In this document: piece after piece, positions 9,200 to 17,419 of the stretch
Layout: every line of letters starts with the position of its first letter
Position numbering within the stretch: position 1 is the first letter of the stretch
DNA from: Lachnospiraceae bacterium
GTDB taxonomy: Bacteria; Bacillota; Clostridia; Lachnospirales; Lachnospiraceae
Assembly: GCA_015057085.1 (NCBI GenBank)
Contig: SVFB01000081.1
Location: 1 to 33,787, forward strand
Reading direction: 5' to 3'
Length of the DNA stretch: 33,787 bases
Position numbers and translations under genes: made by a program
Notes under the pieces: generated by a model
What the model was told of the DNA's origin: nothing
Databases searched by the model: none
What the model saw: only the letters and a program-made list of their open reading frames with translations

Positions 9200-9859
9200 T
9201 CACCTCTTAAAATATTCCAATAACATGTTCATCGAATCCAGCACATCTAATGCACCGGCTTCCTTCATCTCTGCCACATCTCCAAACCCGAAACTGACTG
9301 CTACTGAATCCATCCCAAGCAAATTTGCACCTTGCATATCAAAGGCCGTATCTCCAACCAGAATCATATCTGAAATTGCATAATCCGGTTCTCTTTTCAA
9401 TAATTCCCGAATCACATCCGCTTTCTTCTCAATTCTGCCATCCATAGTCGCACCGCAAATCGCATCAAAATAACAATCGACGCCCTTATCTTTTAAGATT
9501 ATACGAGCCGTTACTTCCGGTTTCGATGTTGCAACACCCAGGAAATATCCCATTTGCTTTAAACTTTCCAAAACCTTCCCGGTATCCGGATATAATTCGC
9601 ATTCCAAATATCCTATCGATTGATATCTCTCCCGAAACACATCCACCGCTTCCACTGCCTGTGCTCTCGAAAATCCATACCATTTTTCGAAGCTGTCTGC
9701 CAGAGGCGGTCCTATGAAGCGATATAGCTTTTTTAAATCTGATTCTTCGATTCCATAATGGCGCAATGCATATTGAGCTGATTTTGTGATTCCCTCAGAA
9801 GAGTCAATCAGCGTGCCATCCAAATCAAACAGTATTGCTTTTTTCTTAATTTTCTTCAT
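9200..9859 (-). CDS. HAD-superfamily hydrolase, phosphoglycolate-phosphatase-like
   Basis: All four HAD motifs are present: FDLDGTLIDSS (nucleophile and acid Asp) at the N-terminus, the Ser/Thr motif in VATSKPE, a Lys in EKKADVIREL, and GDTAFDMQGA. A helical cap between motifs I and II marks it as a C1-cap enzyme like phosphoglycolate phosphatase or PpaX. I place the start at the ATG at 9859 (MKKIKKKAILFDLDG), giving 219 residues. A reading frame extends 33 codons further upstream, but that part lies inside folBK and lacks family features. It overlaps the folBK end by 14 bases, suggesting translational coupling. The actual phosphate-ester substrate cannot be read from sequence. Confidence 0.88.
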   Translation of the reverse strand: MKKIKKKAILFDLDGTLIDSSEGITKSAQYALRHYGIEESDLKKLYRFIGPPLADSFEKWYGFSRAQAVEAVDVFRERYQSIGYLECELYPDTGKVLESLKQMGYFLGVATSKPEVTARIILKDKGVDCYFDAICGATMDGRIEKKADVIRELLKREPDYAISDMILVGDTAFDMQGANLLGMDSVAVSFGFGDVAEMKEAGALDVLDSMNMLLEYFKR

Positions 9860-10703
9860 GGATCTTTTTATTTTCCTCATTCCTTGCTGCAAGTTCCTGT
9901 AGCATCCTCTGCATAGTCTTTCGATATAAAGGATGTACAAAACCCGGAGCCAACTCATTCATCGGCTTTAGGACGAAATCCCGATTTTCAATATCCACAT
10001 GAGGAATGATCAAAGTCTCGCTGTCATAGATCATGTCATCATAAAACAAAATATCCACATCCAGAGTACGCGGGCCCCAATGAATGGTACGCACCCGCTG
10101 TGCTTCCTCCTCAATACGATGACAAAGATCAAGTAGCTGCCTCGGACTGTAAATGGTCCATAATTCAATTGCTCCGTTTAAAAAAGCATCCTGCTTAGTC
10201 ATTCCATATGGTTCCGTCTCGATATATTCGGAGATGCGCATATCTCGTACTTTCTCATCCGCCAGGAATTTTCCTGCCGCCTCATTTAGATACATTTTCC
10301 TATCGCCCATATTCGAACCGATTGATAGAAAGACTCTATGCCAGGCTCTGCTCACATTGACAGAAACCTGTTCAAAAGGCAATCCAATCGGGGCATTGGG
10401 CTTACACAATTCCAGGTCAAGCCCTGTCGTCTTATCGAAATGTATTAAAATCCGTTCAGCTAAATTTTCTGCGGCTGCTTCAATCAAATCAAAGCTTCTT
10501 TCTTTCATCACATCTTTGATAAAATGACAAAGATCCGCATAATTTAAAGCCTCCTTTAGATGATCGCTTCCTGCCGGAAGACTCATATCATAATAGACTT
10601 TTGCATTGATTACAAATGTCTGTCCTTTTTCTTTTTCTTCTTGATAGACACCATGTCTTGCATAAACTTCAAGACCGGTGATTTTGATATAATCATTTTT
10701 CAT
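9846..10703 (-). CDS. folBK: Bifunctional dihydroneopterin aldolase / HPPK
   Basis: One polypeptide carries two consecutive folate-pathway enzymes. Residues 1-120 are FolB (ARHGVYQEEKEKGQ and the conserved YADLC segment), which cleaves dihydroneopterin to 6-hydroxymethyl-dihydropterin and glycolaldehyde. Residues about 122-285 are FolK, with FLSIGSNMGDR, the Mg/ATP motif WGPRTLDVDILFYDD and IPHVDIENRDFVLKPMNEL, which pyrophosphorylates that product. The ATG at 10703 is preferred to a TTG three codons earlier because the FolB domain begins there and it lies just after the folP stop. The fused order matches the reaction order and feeds FolP, encoded immediately upstream. Confidence 0.95.
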   Translation of the reverse strand: MKNDYIKITGLEVYARHGVYQEEKEKGQTFVINAKVYYDMSLPAGSDHLKEALNYADLCHFIKDVMKERSFDLIEAAAENLAERILIHFDKTTGLDLELCKPNAPIGLPFEQVSVNVSRAWHRVFLSIGSNMGDRKMYLNEAAGKFLADEKVRDMRISEYIETEPYGMTKQDAFLNGAIELWTIYSPRQLLDLCHRIEEEAQRVRTIHWGPRTLDVDILFYDDMIYDSETLIIPHVDIENRDFVLKPMNELAPGFVHPLYRKTMQRMLQELAARNEENKKIHEEN

Positions 10704-10708
10704 GACAA

Positions 10709-11518
10709 TCAACGACCTTTCATTATTGCCATCGCCATTTTCATTGCACGATAGTTTTCTTTTATATCATGAACTCGGAAAAATGAAACACCACGTTCCA
10801 CGCCCATTACAGTCGTTGCGAGAGTCCCCTCAACGCGCTCTTCTTTCGGCAAATCCAAAGTCAATCCAATCACTGACTTGCGAGATGTGCCCAGCAGCAC
10901 CGGATAACCGAAATCCAATAGTCTTCCGGTCTCGCGGATTGCAATCAAATTCTCTTCGCGGCTTTTGGCGAATCCAACGCCCGGATCCAATATGATCTTA
11001 TCATCCGAAATTCCGGCATTTTTTGCAATTTTTATCGAATCTTTCATATCCGAAATCCAGTCTTCCACAAAATTTTGATAAGGCATGTTCTCTCGATTAT
11101 GCATCAGACAACATGCCACACCTGATTTTGCCACGACCTCTGCCATCTTCGGTTCAGCCTTCAGCCCCCAAATGTCATTCACCAAATCAGCGCCGGCTTC
11201 AATTGCTGCTTTTGCAACAGCGCTCTTATAGGTATCAATTGAAATCGGGATTTCAAAACGTTCTCGGATTGCTTCGATGATTGGTGTCACACGTGCGATT
11301 TCCTCTTCATCCGAAATTCTTGTATATCCGGGTCTTGTGGATTCTCCACCCACATCAATGATTGCAGCGCCTTCCGATATCATTTCCTCTACGTGGGTAA
11401 GTGCCGCATCTTTAGTGTTCCACTTCCCTCCATCAGAAAAAGAATCCGGAGTGACATTTAAAATTCCCATGATATAACATTCATTTTCTATATCAAATAT
11501 CTGTTTCCCTATTACCAT
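10709..11518 (-). CDS. folP: Dihydropteroate synthase
   Basis: FolP joins 6-hydroxymethyl-dihydropterin pyrophosphate with p-aminobenzoate and is the sulfonamide target. The 269-residue product has all signature segments: GILNVTPDSFSDGGK near residue 18, DVGGESTRPG near 55, a DPGVGFAKSREENL segment near 155, and GTSRKSVIG near 205. Length is typical of the single-domain enzyme. GGGAG lies 6 nt before the ATG. The gene sits between the thioesterase and folBK, with only 5 nt between its stop codon and the folBK ATG, so these are likely one transcript. No substitution in the sulfonamide-contact loops stands out by eye. Confidence 0.97.
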   Translation of the reverse strand: MVIGKQIFDIENECYIMGILNVTPDSFSDGGKWNTKDAALTHVEEMISEGAAIIDVGGESTRPGYTRISDEEEIARVTPIIEAIRERFEIPISIDTYKSAVAKAAIEAGADLVNDIWGLKAEPKMAEVVAKSGVACCLMHNRENMPYQNFVEDWISDMKDSIKIAKNAGISDDKIILDPGVGFAKSREENLIAIRETGRLLDFGYPVLLGTSRKSVIGLTLDLPKEERVEGTLATTVMGVERGVSFFRVHDIKENYRAMKMAMAIMKGR

Positions 11519-11536
11519 TTTGTACTCCCTAATACT

Positions 11537-11920
11537 TTATTTTTCTTGAGCTTTCTTTAAAAACTTTTCTGTATCAATAATGAATCGCTCATGCTCTCCT
11601 TCTCCGATTTTACCGGCTTCATCATAAGCTACCACATCAAATACCAGACGTCTGCGATCAATTTCTTTTAAAACAGATTCCACGCGAACCTTGCGTTCCA
11701 TGGGTGTTGCAGAAAGATGCTTGATATTGATACCGGTACCAACTGTGGCATATCCTTCTTCCAAATACGGAATTACGCTGTCACAGCAGCATTTCTCCAT
11801 CAAAGCCACCATGGAAGGCGTTGCATATACCGGTTGTAACCCGCTTCCCATTGCCTTTGCAGTCTTCTCATAAACGACCATCTCGCTCACTTCGTTTTTT
11901 AATCCTACTTTTAATTCCAT
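11537..11920 (-). CDS. FlK-like hotdog-fold thioesterase
   Basis: The 127-residue product matches the fluoroacetyl-CoA-thioesterase-like hotdog family. Thr34, Glu42 and His68 have the same relative spacing (8, then 26) as the Thr42/Glu50/His76 triad of Streptomyces FlK, in the contexts YATPSMVALMEKCC and INIKHLSATP. In this family the hydrolysed substrate is an acyl-CoA. There is no sign of fluoroacetate metabolism here, so the natural substrate is unknown. I chose the ATG at 11920, preceded by an AAAGGAAG sequence; a longer frame upstream runs inside folC. It overlaps the folC end by 10 bases and sits in the middle of the folate genes. Confidence 0.88.
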   Translation of the reverse strand: MELKVGLKNEVSEMVVYEKTAKAMGSGLQPVYATPSMVALMEKCCCDSVIPYLEEGYATVGTGINIKHLSATPMERKVRVESVLKEIDRRRLVFDVVAYDEAGKIGEGEHERFIIDTEKFLKKAQEK

Positions 11921-13203
11921 AATGCTTCTACTTCCTTTCTGAATCCTCCCAAATAAGAAAGGGATCCACATGCCAAAATCGGCTGTTGATTCTGTATTGC
12001 CAACTGCAAAGCCTCTTTGTAAGACTTCGTATATGCTACATCGATATCAGTATATAGTTGCATTGCCTCCGAAGCAAGCGCTAATCCGGACATTGCCCTT
12101 GGATTATCCTTTGGCGTAATTGTGATCACATGACTTGCATAAGGAAGCAAAAGAGAAAGCATTCTTTTATGATCTTTATCTGCCAATACACCAAGCACAA
12201 GTGTCAGCTTTTGATTTCCAAAGCAACCTTCGATTGTCTTCGCCAATTCCTCCATTGCACCTTCGTTATGTGCGCCATCTAAAATAATCAAAGGATTCCG
12301 GTGCACCACCTCAAATCTGCCCGGCCATACTGCATCTGCGATTGCTTCCATAACCAAATGCAAATCTAAAGTTTCATTCCGGCTTCCAATTCTGATGCCA
12401 AAATAGACTTCCAATGCCAATGCTGCATTCTCCATCTGATAATGTCCCGCCATTTTTGTCTCAAGTCCCAATTGAAGATTCGACCTATGATAGGTAAAGA
12501 CCATTCTTCCCGGCGCTTCTTCCTGCAAGCTCAAATGATCTTTTTTTACAAAAGTCACATTCGCATGATAAAGATTTGCGGCTTCTTGAATGACTGCTTC
12601 CACAGAAGTTTGTTGCGGCGCAGAAAATACCGGGCACTCCGGCTTAATAATTCCGGCTTTCACCCCTGCAATCTCCTCAACAGTATCTCCAAGTATACGC
12701 ACATGATCACGGCTGATGCTTGTGATCACTGAAGCCAACGGCTTTTCAATCACATTGGTAGCATCCGTTTCTCCACCCATTCCGCATTCCAATAAAACAA
12801 CATCCGGACGAATCCTTTCAAACCACAAAAAAGCGATGGCAGTTTCTGCTTCAAAGATAGTAGGATACTCATCCTCCTCAAAATTCTCGCATACCACTCT
12901 GATTTGCTCCATCAATTCCAGATAGATTGATTCTTCCATTGGAATTCCATTGATGGTATATATTTCCATAGGCGAAAAAACAGCCGGAGAGGTATAGCGT
13001 CCCACCAAAAGGCCTTCTTTTTGATACAAATAGGACAGATAGGTTCCCACAGATCCCTTCCCATTCGTACCCGCAATATGGATAATGGGCAACGCATTTT
13101 GCACGTTGCCCAGGGCTTCCATCAAATGTTTCATATTCGAAAGGCCAAGTACTGAGCCTTTCTCCTTAATTTTTTCGATAAAATGCGATAGTTCTTCCGT
13201 CAA
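11911..13203 (-). CDS. folC: Folylpolyglutamate / dihydrofolate synthase
   Basis: FolC is a Mur-ligase-type ATP-dependent enzyme that adds glutamate to dihydropteroate or to folates. The 430-residue product contains the P-loop HIAGTNGKGSVGTYL near residue 41, the omega-loop serine region YTSPAVFSPMEIY, an EVVHRNPLIILDGAHNEGAM segment near residue 298, and the C-terminal Rossmann domain. The start is a TTG directly after the parC stop codon (TAATTG) with only a weak purine-rich site upstream. The next ATG (residue 24) would remove conserved N-terminal sequence, so TTG initiation by coupling from parC is more likely. Confidence 0.95.
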   Translation of the reverse strand: MTEELSHFIEKIKEKGSVLGLSNMKHLMEALGNVQNALPIIHIAGTNGKGSVGTYLSYLYQKEGLLVGRYTSPAVFSPMEIYTINGIPMEESIYLELMEQIRVVCENFEEDEYPTIFEAETAIAFLWFERIRPDVVLLECGMGGETDATNVIEKPLASVITSISRDHVRILGDTVEEIAGVKAGIIKPECPVFSAPQQTSVEAVIQEAANLYHANVTFVKKDHLSLQEEAPGRMVFTYHRSNLQLGLETKMAGHYQMENAALALEVYFGIRIGSRNETLDLHLVMEAIADAVWPGRFEVVHRNPLIILDGAHNEGAMEELAKTIEGCFGNQKLTLVLGVLADKDHKRMLSLLLPYASHVITITPKDNPRAMSGLALASEAMQLYTDIDVAYTKSYKEALQLAIQNQQPILACGSLSYLGGFRKEVEALWN

Positions 13204-15438
13204 TTATCTCTTAACACCTTTCGTATCACGATTTCCGATATGTAAACGATTCAAAGATACTTCTTTGCCCTTTACTTCCACAATCTGATTATCGCCTTCT
13301 GCCAGGAAATAAACTGCTTGCAGCTCATCCCCCTTATCCAGCTTCATTCCGCGCACACCAATGGCTATCTTCTTCTTCTCCGGAATTCCTTCGCATTCGA
13401 TTCTCAAAAAGGCTTCTTTTTGAGAACGCATTACCATAGTCTCCTGTGGCATAAGCATATTTACACCCAATACCACATCCTCATCAGCCAGCTTTGTCGC
13501 TGCAATTGTACGCTTGGATGCCACGAATTCAGAACCATCCACCAGTTTGATCATACCGGTCTTTGTGGCAAATACCAGCTTGTGAGAAGAAACGGCATCC
13601 AAATCAGCCACGAAAATGAATCGCTCATTCTTGCTGTCATAATTGGATAAATTATCAATCGGTACGCCTTTATCTCTGAATTTACCAAACGGCAAATCTA
13701 AAGTTTTGATGCTATGCATATTTCCTTGATCTGTGAAAATACAAATCTTGCCCACATTCTTGCAGGTGAAGACATATTTATTTTCAGAATCTGCAGCTTC
13801 TTTATTTCGCTCATAAGTTGCCACATCCACGGTTTTTACATAGCCGAAGCGATCCATCAGGAAGACAACATCCTTCACTTCAATCGGTTTCTCTTCTACC
13901 ACCGCTTCTGCAAGATTATCGATTACTGTTCGACGCTCTCTCGCATAAGACTTTTTGTATTCCTTTAATTCTTTCATGATATGCTTGGCCATAGAAGCAC
14001 GATTTGAAAGATAATCCTGATACTCTGCGATTTTCGCCATTGTATCATCATGTTCTTTCATTAAGGCTTCTATTTCTAAGCCTACCAAACGATGCAAGCG
14101 CATATCCAAAATCGCCTGCGCCTGATTTTCCGTGAAAGAAAGCTGCTTTGCCTTTTTCTCTGATTCTTTTGACTTAAATGTAATTCCGGCTGTCACACCT
14201 GAAGTCAGGCAAGCTTTCGCCTGCTTCACTTCTTTTGAACCACGCAAAATCTCAATGATTAAGTCGATGACATTGCAAGCTTCGATTAAACCTTCCTGAA
14301 TTTCCTTTTTGTCCATCTCCTTACTCAGGAGTGTCTTATATTTTCTGGTATTTACCTCAAACTGGAAATTCACATGATGGCGAATAATCTGCACAAGCGA
14401 AAGGGTTTCAGGCTTACCATCCGCAACCGCAAGCATATTTACGCCAAAGGTATCCTCGAGCTTTGTTTTCTTATAAAGCAAATTCTTTAATGCTTCCACA
14501 TCCGCACCGCGTTTTAATTCCAGCACGATACGAATTCCCTCTTTCGAAGACTGATTGGTAATATCAACAATATCAGAAGTTTTGCGGGTTTCTACCAAAG
14601 AAGCCACATCATTTAAAAACTTACCGATATTTGCACCAATCATAGTATAAGGAATCTCTGTAATCACAAGACGTTCCTTGCCGCCTTTGACTTTCTCGAG
14701 TTCTACTTTACCGCGGATTTTGATTTTGCCCTGTCCGGTTTCATAAATATTTAACAGCTCATCCTTGTTTGCCACAATGCCTCCGGTGGGGAAATCCGGT
14801 CCCGGAATGTATTCCATCATTTCAGCATTTGTGATATCAGGATTCTTCATATATGCGATAACGCCATCAATACATTCGCCCAAATTATGAGGCGGGATGC
14901 TTGTAACCATTCCGACACCGATACCTTCAGAACCGTTAATTAAAAGGTTCGGCACACGAACAGGAAGAACCACCGGCTCTTTTTCTGTTTCATCATAGTT
15001 TGGAATAAAATCCACAACATCTTTATCCAAATCACCCAGATAAGCTTCCTGGGTAATTTTTTGCAGACGCGCCTCTGTATATCGCATTGCAGCTGCTCCA
15101 TCTCCTTCGATGGAACCAAAGTTACCATGGCCATCCACAAGGGCCTGCCCCTCTTTAAAATCCTGCGCCAATACTACCAATGCGCCGTAGATAGAAGAAT
15201 CTCCGTGAGGATGATATTTACCCATGGTATCGCCGACAATACGCGCACTCTTTTTATAAGGTTTATCATAGCGCACGCCCAGTTCGTACATATCATAAAG
15301 GGTACGACGCTGTACCGGTTTTAATCCATCCCGGACATCAGGGAATGCACGGGCCACAATGACACTCATCGCATAATCCAAAAATGATTTTTTCAGATGT
15401 TCGGAATATTCAGTTTGAATAATATTCTGTTCAGACAT
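13204..15438 (-). CDS. parC: DNA topoisomerase IV subunit A (ParC type)
   Basis: This is the DNA breakage-reunion subunit of a type IIA topoisomerase. Tyr120, in AAMRYTEARL, is the catalytic tyrosine, and the quinolone pocket reads GKYHPHGDSSIYGALV. The product has 744 residues, shorter than GyrA. The C-terminal beta-pinwheel lacks a GyrA-box of the form QRRGGKG; the corresponding region contains only KFRDKGV. This, with the adjacent parE, favours topoisomerase IV, the decatenating enzyme, over gyrase. At the acidic quinolone-pocket position (Glu84 in E. coli ParC) this protein has Gly85, while Ser81 is retained. It starts 25 bases after parE and its stop codon touches the folC start codon. 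Confidence 0.93.
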   Translation of the reverse strand: MSEQNIIQTEYSEHLKKSFLDYAMSVIVARAFPDVRDGLKPVQRRTLYDMYELGVRYDKPYKKSARIVGDTMGKYHPHGDSSIYGALVVLAQDFKEGQALVDGHGNFGSIEGDGAAAMRYTEARLQKITQEAYLGDLDKDVVDFIPNYDETEKEPVVLPVRVPNLLINGSEGIGVGMVTSIPPHNLGECIDGVIAYMKNPDITNAEMMEYIPGPDFPTGGIVANKDELLNIYETGQGKIKIRGKVELEKVKGGKERLVITEIPYTMIGANIGKFLNDVASLVETRKTSDIVDITNQSSKEGIRIVLELKRGADVEALKNLLYKKTKLEDTFGVNMLAVADGKPETLSLVQIIRHHVNFQFEVNTRKYKTLLSKEMDKKEIQEGLIEACNVIDLIIEILRGSKEVKQAKACLTSGVTAGITFKSKESEKKAKQLSFTENQAQAILDMRLHRLVGLEIEALMKEHDDTMAKIAEYQDYLSNRASMAKHIMKELKEYKKSYARERRTVIDNLAEAVVEEKPIEVKDVVFLMDRFGYVKTVDVATYERNKEAADSENKYVFTCKNVGKICIFTDQGNMHSIKTLDLPFGKFRDKGVPIDNLSNYDSKNERFIFVADLDAVSSHKLVFATKTGMIKLVDGSEFVASKRTIAATKLADEDVVLGVNMLMPQETMVMRSQKEAFLRIECEGIPEKKKIAIGVRGMKLDKGDELQAVYFLAEGDNQIVEVKGKEVSLNRLHIGNRDTKGVKR

Positions 15439-15463
15439 TTAAATAAATCTTCTTTCTCAAAAT

Positions 15464-17416
15464 TTATGCGTTATAATCAAGCTCTGCATCATATGCATGC
15501 TCATAGATAAATTCTCGACGTTGTACAACATCATTTCCCATCAAAAGAGAAGTCATGTCGCTTGCCATCATTGCATCTTCGATTTCAATGCGCTTCATCA
15601 TTCTGGTCTCAGGATTTAAAGTGGTCTCCCACAACTGCTCTGCATCCATTTCTCCAAGACCTTTATAACGCTGTAATGTAAATTTCTCACCTTCGTGCTT
15701 TCTGCGGTATTTCTCCAATGCCAAATCATCATATAAATAAACTTCCTCGCCCTTGCTAGGCTGAACCTTATATAAAGGTGGCATTGCCACATAAACATGT
15801 CCTTCATTAATCAAATCCGGCATAAATCGATAGAATAAAGTCAAAAGCAATGTGGAAATATGAGCACCATCCACATCGGCATCGGCCATGATGACGATTT
15901 TGTCATAGCGAAGTTTCGAAATATCAAAGTCATTGCCGTATCCTTCCGAGAATCCGCAGCCAAAGGCATTGATCATCGTCTTGATTTCAGCATTTGCAAG
16001 CACTTTATCGATGCTGGCTTTTTCCACATTCAAAATCTTACCGCGAATCGGCAGGATTGCCTGATACATACGATTGCGGGCTGTTTTTGCAGAACCGCCT
16101 GCGGAATCTCCCTCTACGATAAAGATTTCGCATTTTGAAGCATCTCTGCTCTCACAATTCGCCAGCTTTCCATTTGAATCAAAGGAATACTTTTGTTTTG
16201 TCAAAAGATTGGTTCTAGCTCTCTCTTCCGCCTTGCGAATCTTTGATGCTTTTTCCGCATTTCCAATGACAGTTTTTAACACTTCCAGATTTCGGTCGAA
16301 ATAAAGCGGAATCTTATCATTGGTAACCTTCGCTACAGCCTTTGCCGCATCCTGGTTATCCAATTTCGTTTTTGTCTGTCCTTCAAAACGAGGGTCCGGA
16401 TGCTTAATGGAAACAACAGCAGTCATTCCGCTTCGCACTTCCGCACCATTGAAGTTTGCATCCTTTTCCTTTAGGATTCCCAGTTCTCTTGCATAAGAGT
16501 TAATCACAGCCGTAAATGCTGTCTTAAAACCGGTCAGATGCGCACCACCCTCAGAGTTAAAAATATTATTACAGAATCCAAGAATATTCTCATGAAATTC
16601 ATCCGTATACTGGAATGCAACATCAACTTCAATTCCATCCGCAGCGCCATGGAATGAGATTACTTCATGAAGTCCTGCAAGATTCTGCTTCTTATTAATG
16701 GCCTTTACAAAGCCCACAATTCCTTCCGGCTCATGAAATTCTATATGCTCCGGCTGTCCATCCGGTCGCTTTTCCTTATCCGGTCTCTTATCTTCATAGA
16801 TAATGGTCAGATTCGGATTCAAATAGGCGGTCTCATGCATACGGCTCTTGACATCATCTTCGCGGAAACGGGTCTTCTCAAAAATCTCCGGATCCGGAAG
16901 AAAATTAATCTTGGTGCCGTGCTTCTTTGTCTTTCCAAGTGTCGGAAGTAATCCCTTTTCGAGTTTTACAATCGGAACACCTCTCTCATATCCATCATGA
17001 TGAATATAACCATCTCTTGAAATCTCAATATCCATTCGGGTGGATAATGCATTTACAACTGATGAACCAACACCATGAAGACCACCACTTGTCTTATAGA
17101 CTGTATTGTCGAACTTACCACCGGCATGAAGCGTAGAAAAAACGATTCTTGCCGCTGAAACACCTTTTGCATGCATTCCAACAGGAATTCCTCGCCCATT
17201 ATCCTCTACGGTACAAGAACCATCCTCTTCAAGTGTCACCCAAATCGTATCACACTCTCCTGCCAAATGCTCATCCACCGCATTATCCACGATTTCATAA
17301 ATCAAATGGTTCAGACCTTTTGTGGTAACACTTCCGATATACATTCCGGGACGTTTTCGAACGGCCTCAAGGCCTTCTAAAATCGATATGCTACTCTCAT
17401 CATACTTCGTTGCCAT
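15464..17416 (-). CDS. parE: DNA topoisomerase IV subunit B (ParE type)
   Basis: This is the ATPase subunit of topoisomerase IV. The 650-residue product has the GHKL ATP-binding motifs EIVDNAVDE, DNGRGIPVG and GGLHGVGSSVVNALS in the first 125 residues, the transducer domain, and the TOPRIM metal site (EGDSAGGSAK near 430, DADVDGAHI near 510), followed by the PLYKV and QRYKGLGEMDAEQLWETT segments. Length is that of ParE and of short GyrB proteins, which are hard to separate on their own; the ParC-type partner decides the call. AGGAG precedes the ATG at about 12 nt. Only 3 bases separate it from the regulator gene upstream. Confidence 0.93.
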   Translation of the reverse strand: MATKYDESSISILEGLEAVRKRPGMYIGSVTTKGLNHLIYEIVDNAVDEHLAGECDTIWVTLEEDGSCTVEDNGRGIPVGMHAKGVSAARIVFSTLHAGGKFDNTVYKTSGGLHGVGSSVVNALSTRMDIEISRDGYIHHDGYERGVPIVKLEKGLLPTLGKTKKHGTKINFLPDPEIFEKTRFREDDVKSRMHETAYLNPNLTIIYEDKRPDKEKRPDGQPEHIEFHEPEGIVGFVKAINKKQNLAGLHEVISFHGAADGIEVDVAFQYTDEFHENILGFCNNIFNSEGGAHLTGFKTAFTAVINSYARELGILKEKDANFNGAEVRSGMTAVVSIKHPDPRFEGQTKTKLDNQDAAKAVAKVTNDKIPLYFDRNLEVLKTVIGNAEKASKIRKAEERARTNLLTKQKYSFDSNGKLANCESRDASKCEIFIVEGDSAGGSAKTARNRMYQAILPIRGKILNVEKASIDKVLANAEIKTMINAFGCGFSEGYGNDFDISKLRYDKIVIMADADVDGAHISTLLLTLFYRFMPDLINEGHVYVAMPPLYKVQPSKGEEVYLYDDLALEKYRRKHEGEKFTLQRYKGLGEMDAEQLWETTLNPETRMMKRIEIEDAMMASDMTSLLMGNDVVQRREFIYEHAYDAELDYNA

Positions 17417-17419
17417 AAA

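Noticed and set aside
9860-9958. Upstream extension of the HAD hydrolase (33 extra codons)
   Set aside because: The extension lies within folBK and lacks HAD features; the motif I strand begins directly after the ATG at 9859.
11537-11920. A fluoroacetate-resistance function for the thioesterase
   Set aside because: Only the family triad supports it; there is no fluorometabolite gene nearby, and family members act on other acyl-CoAs.
13204-17416. gyrA/gyrB instead of parC/parE
   Set aside because: The A subunit is short and lacks a GyrA-box, and the pair is not next to dnaA or recF. ParC/ParE fits better, though the B subunit alone would be ambiguous.
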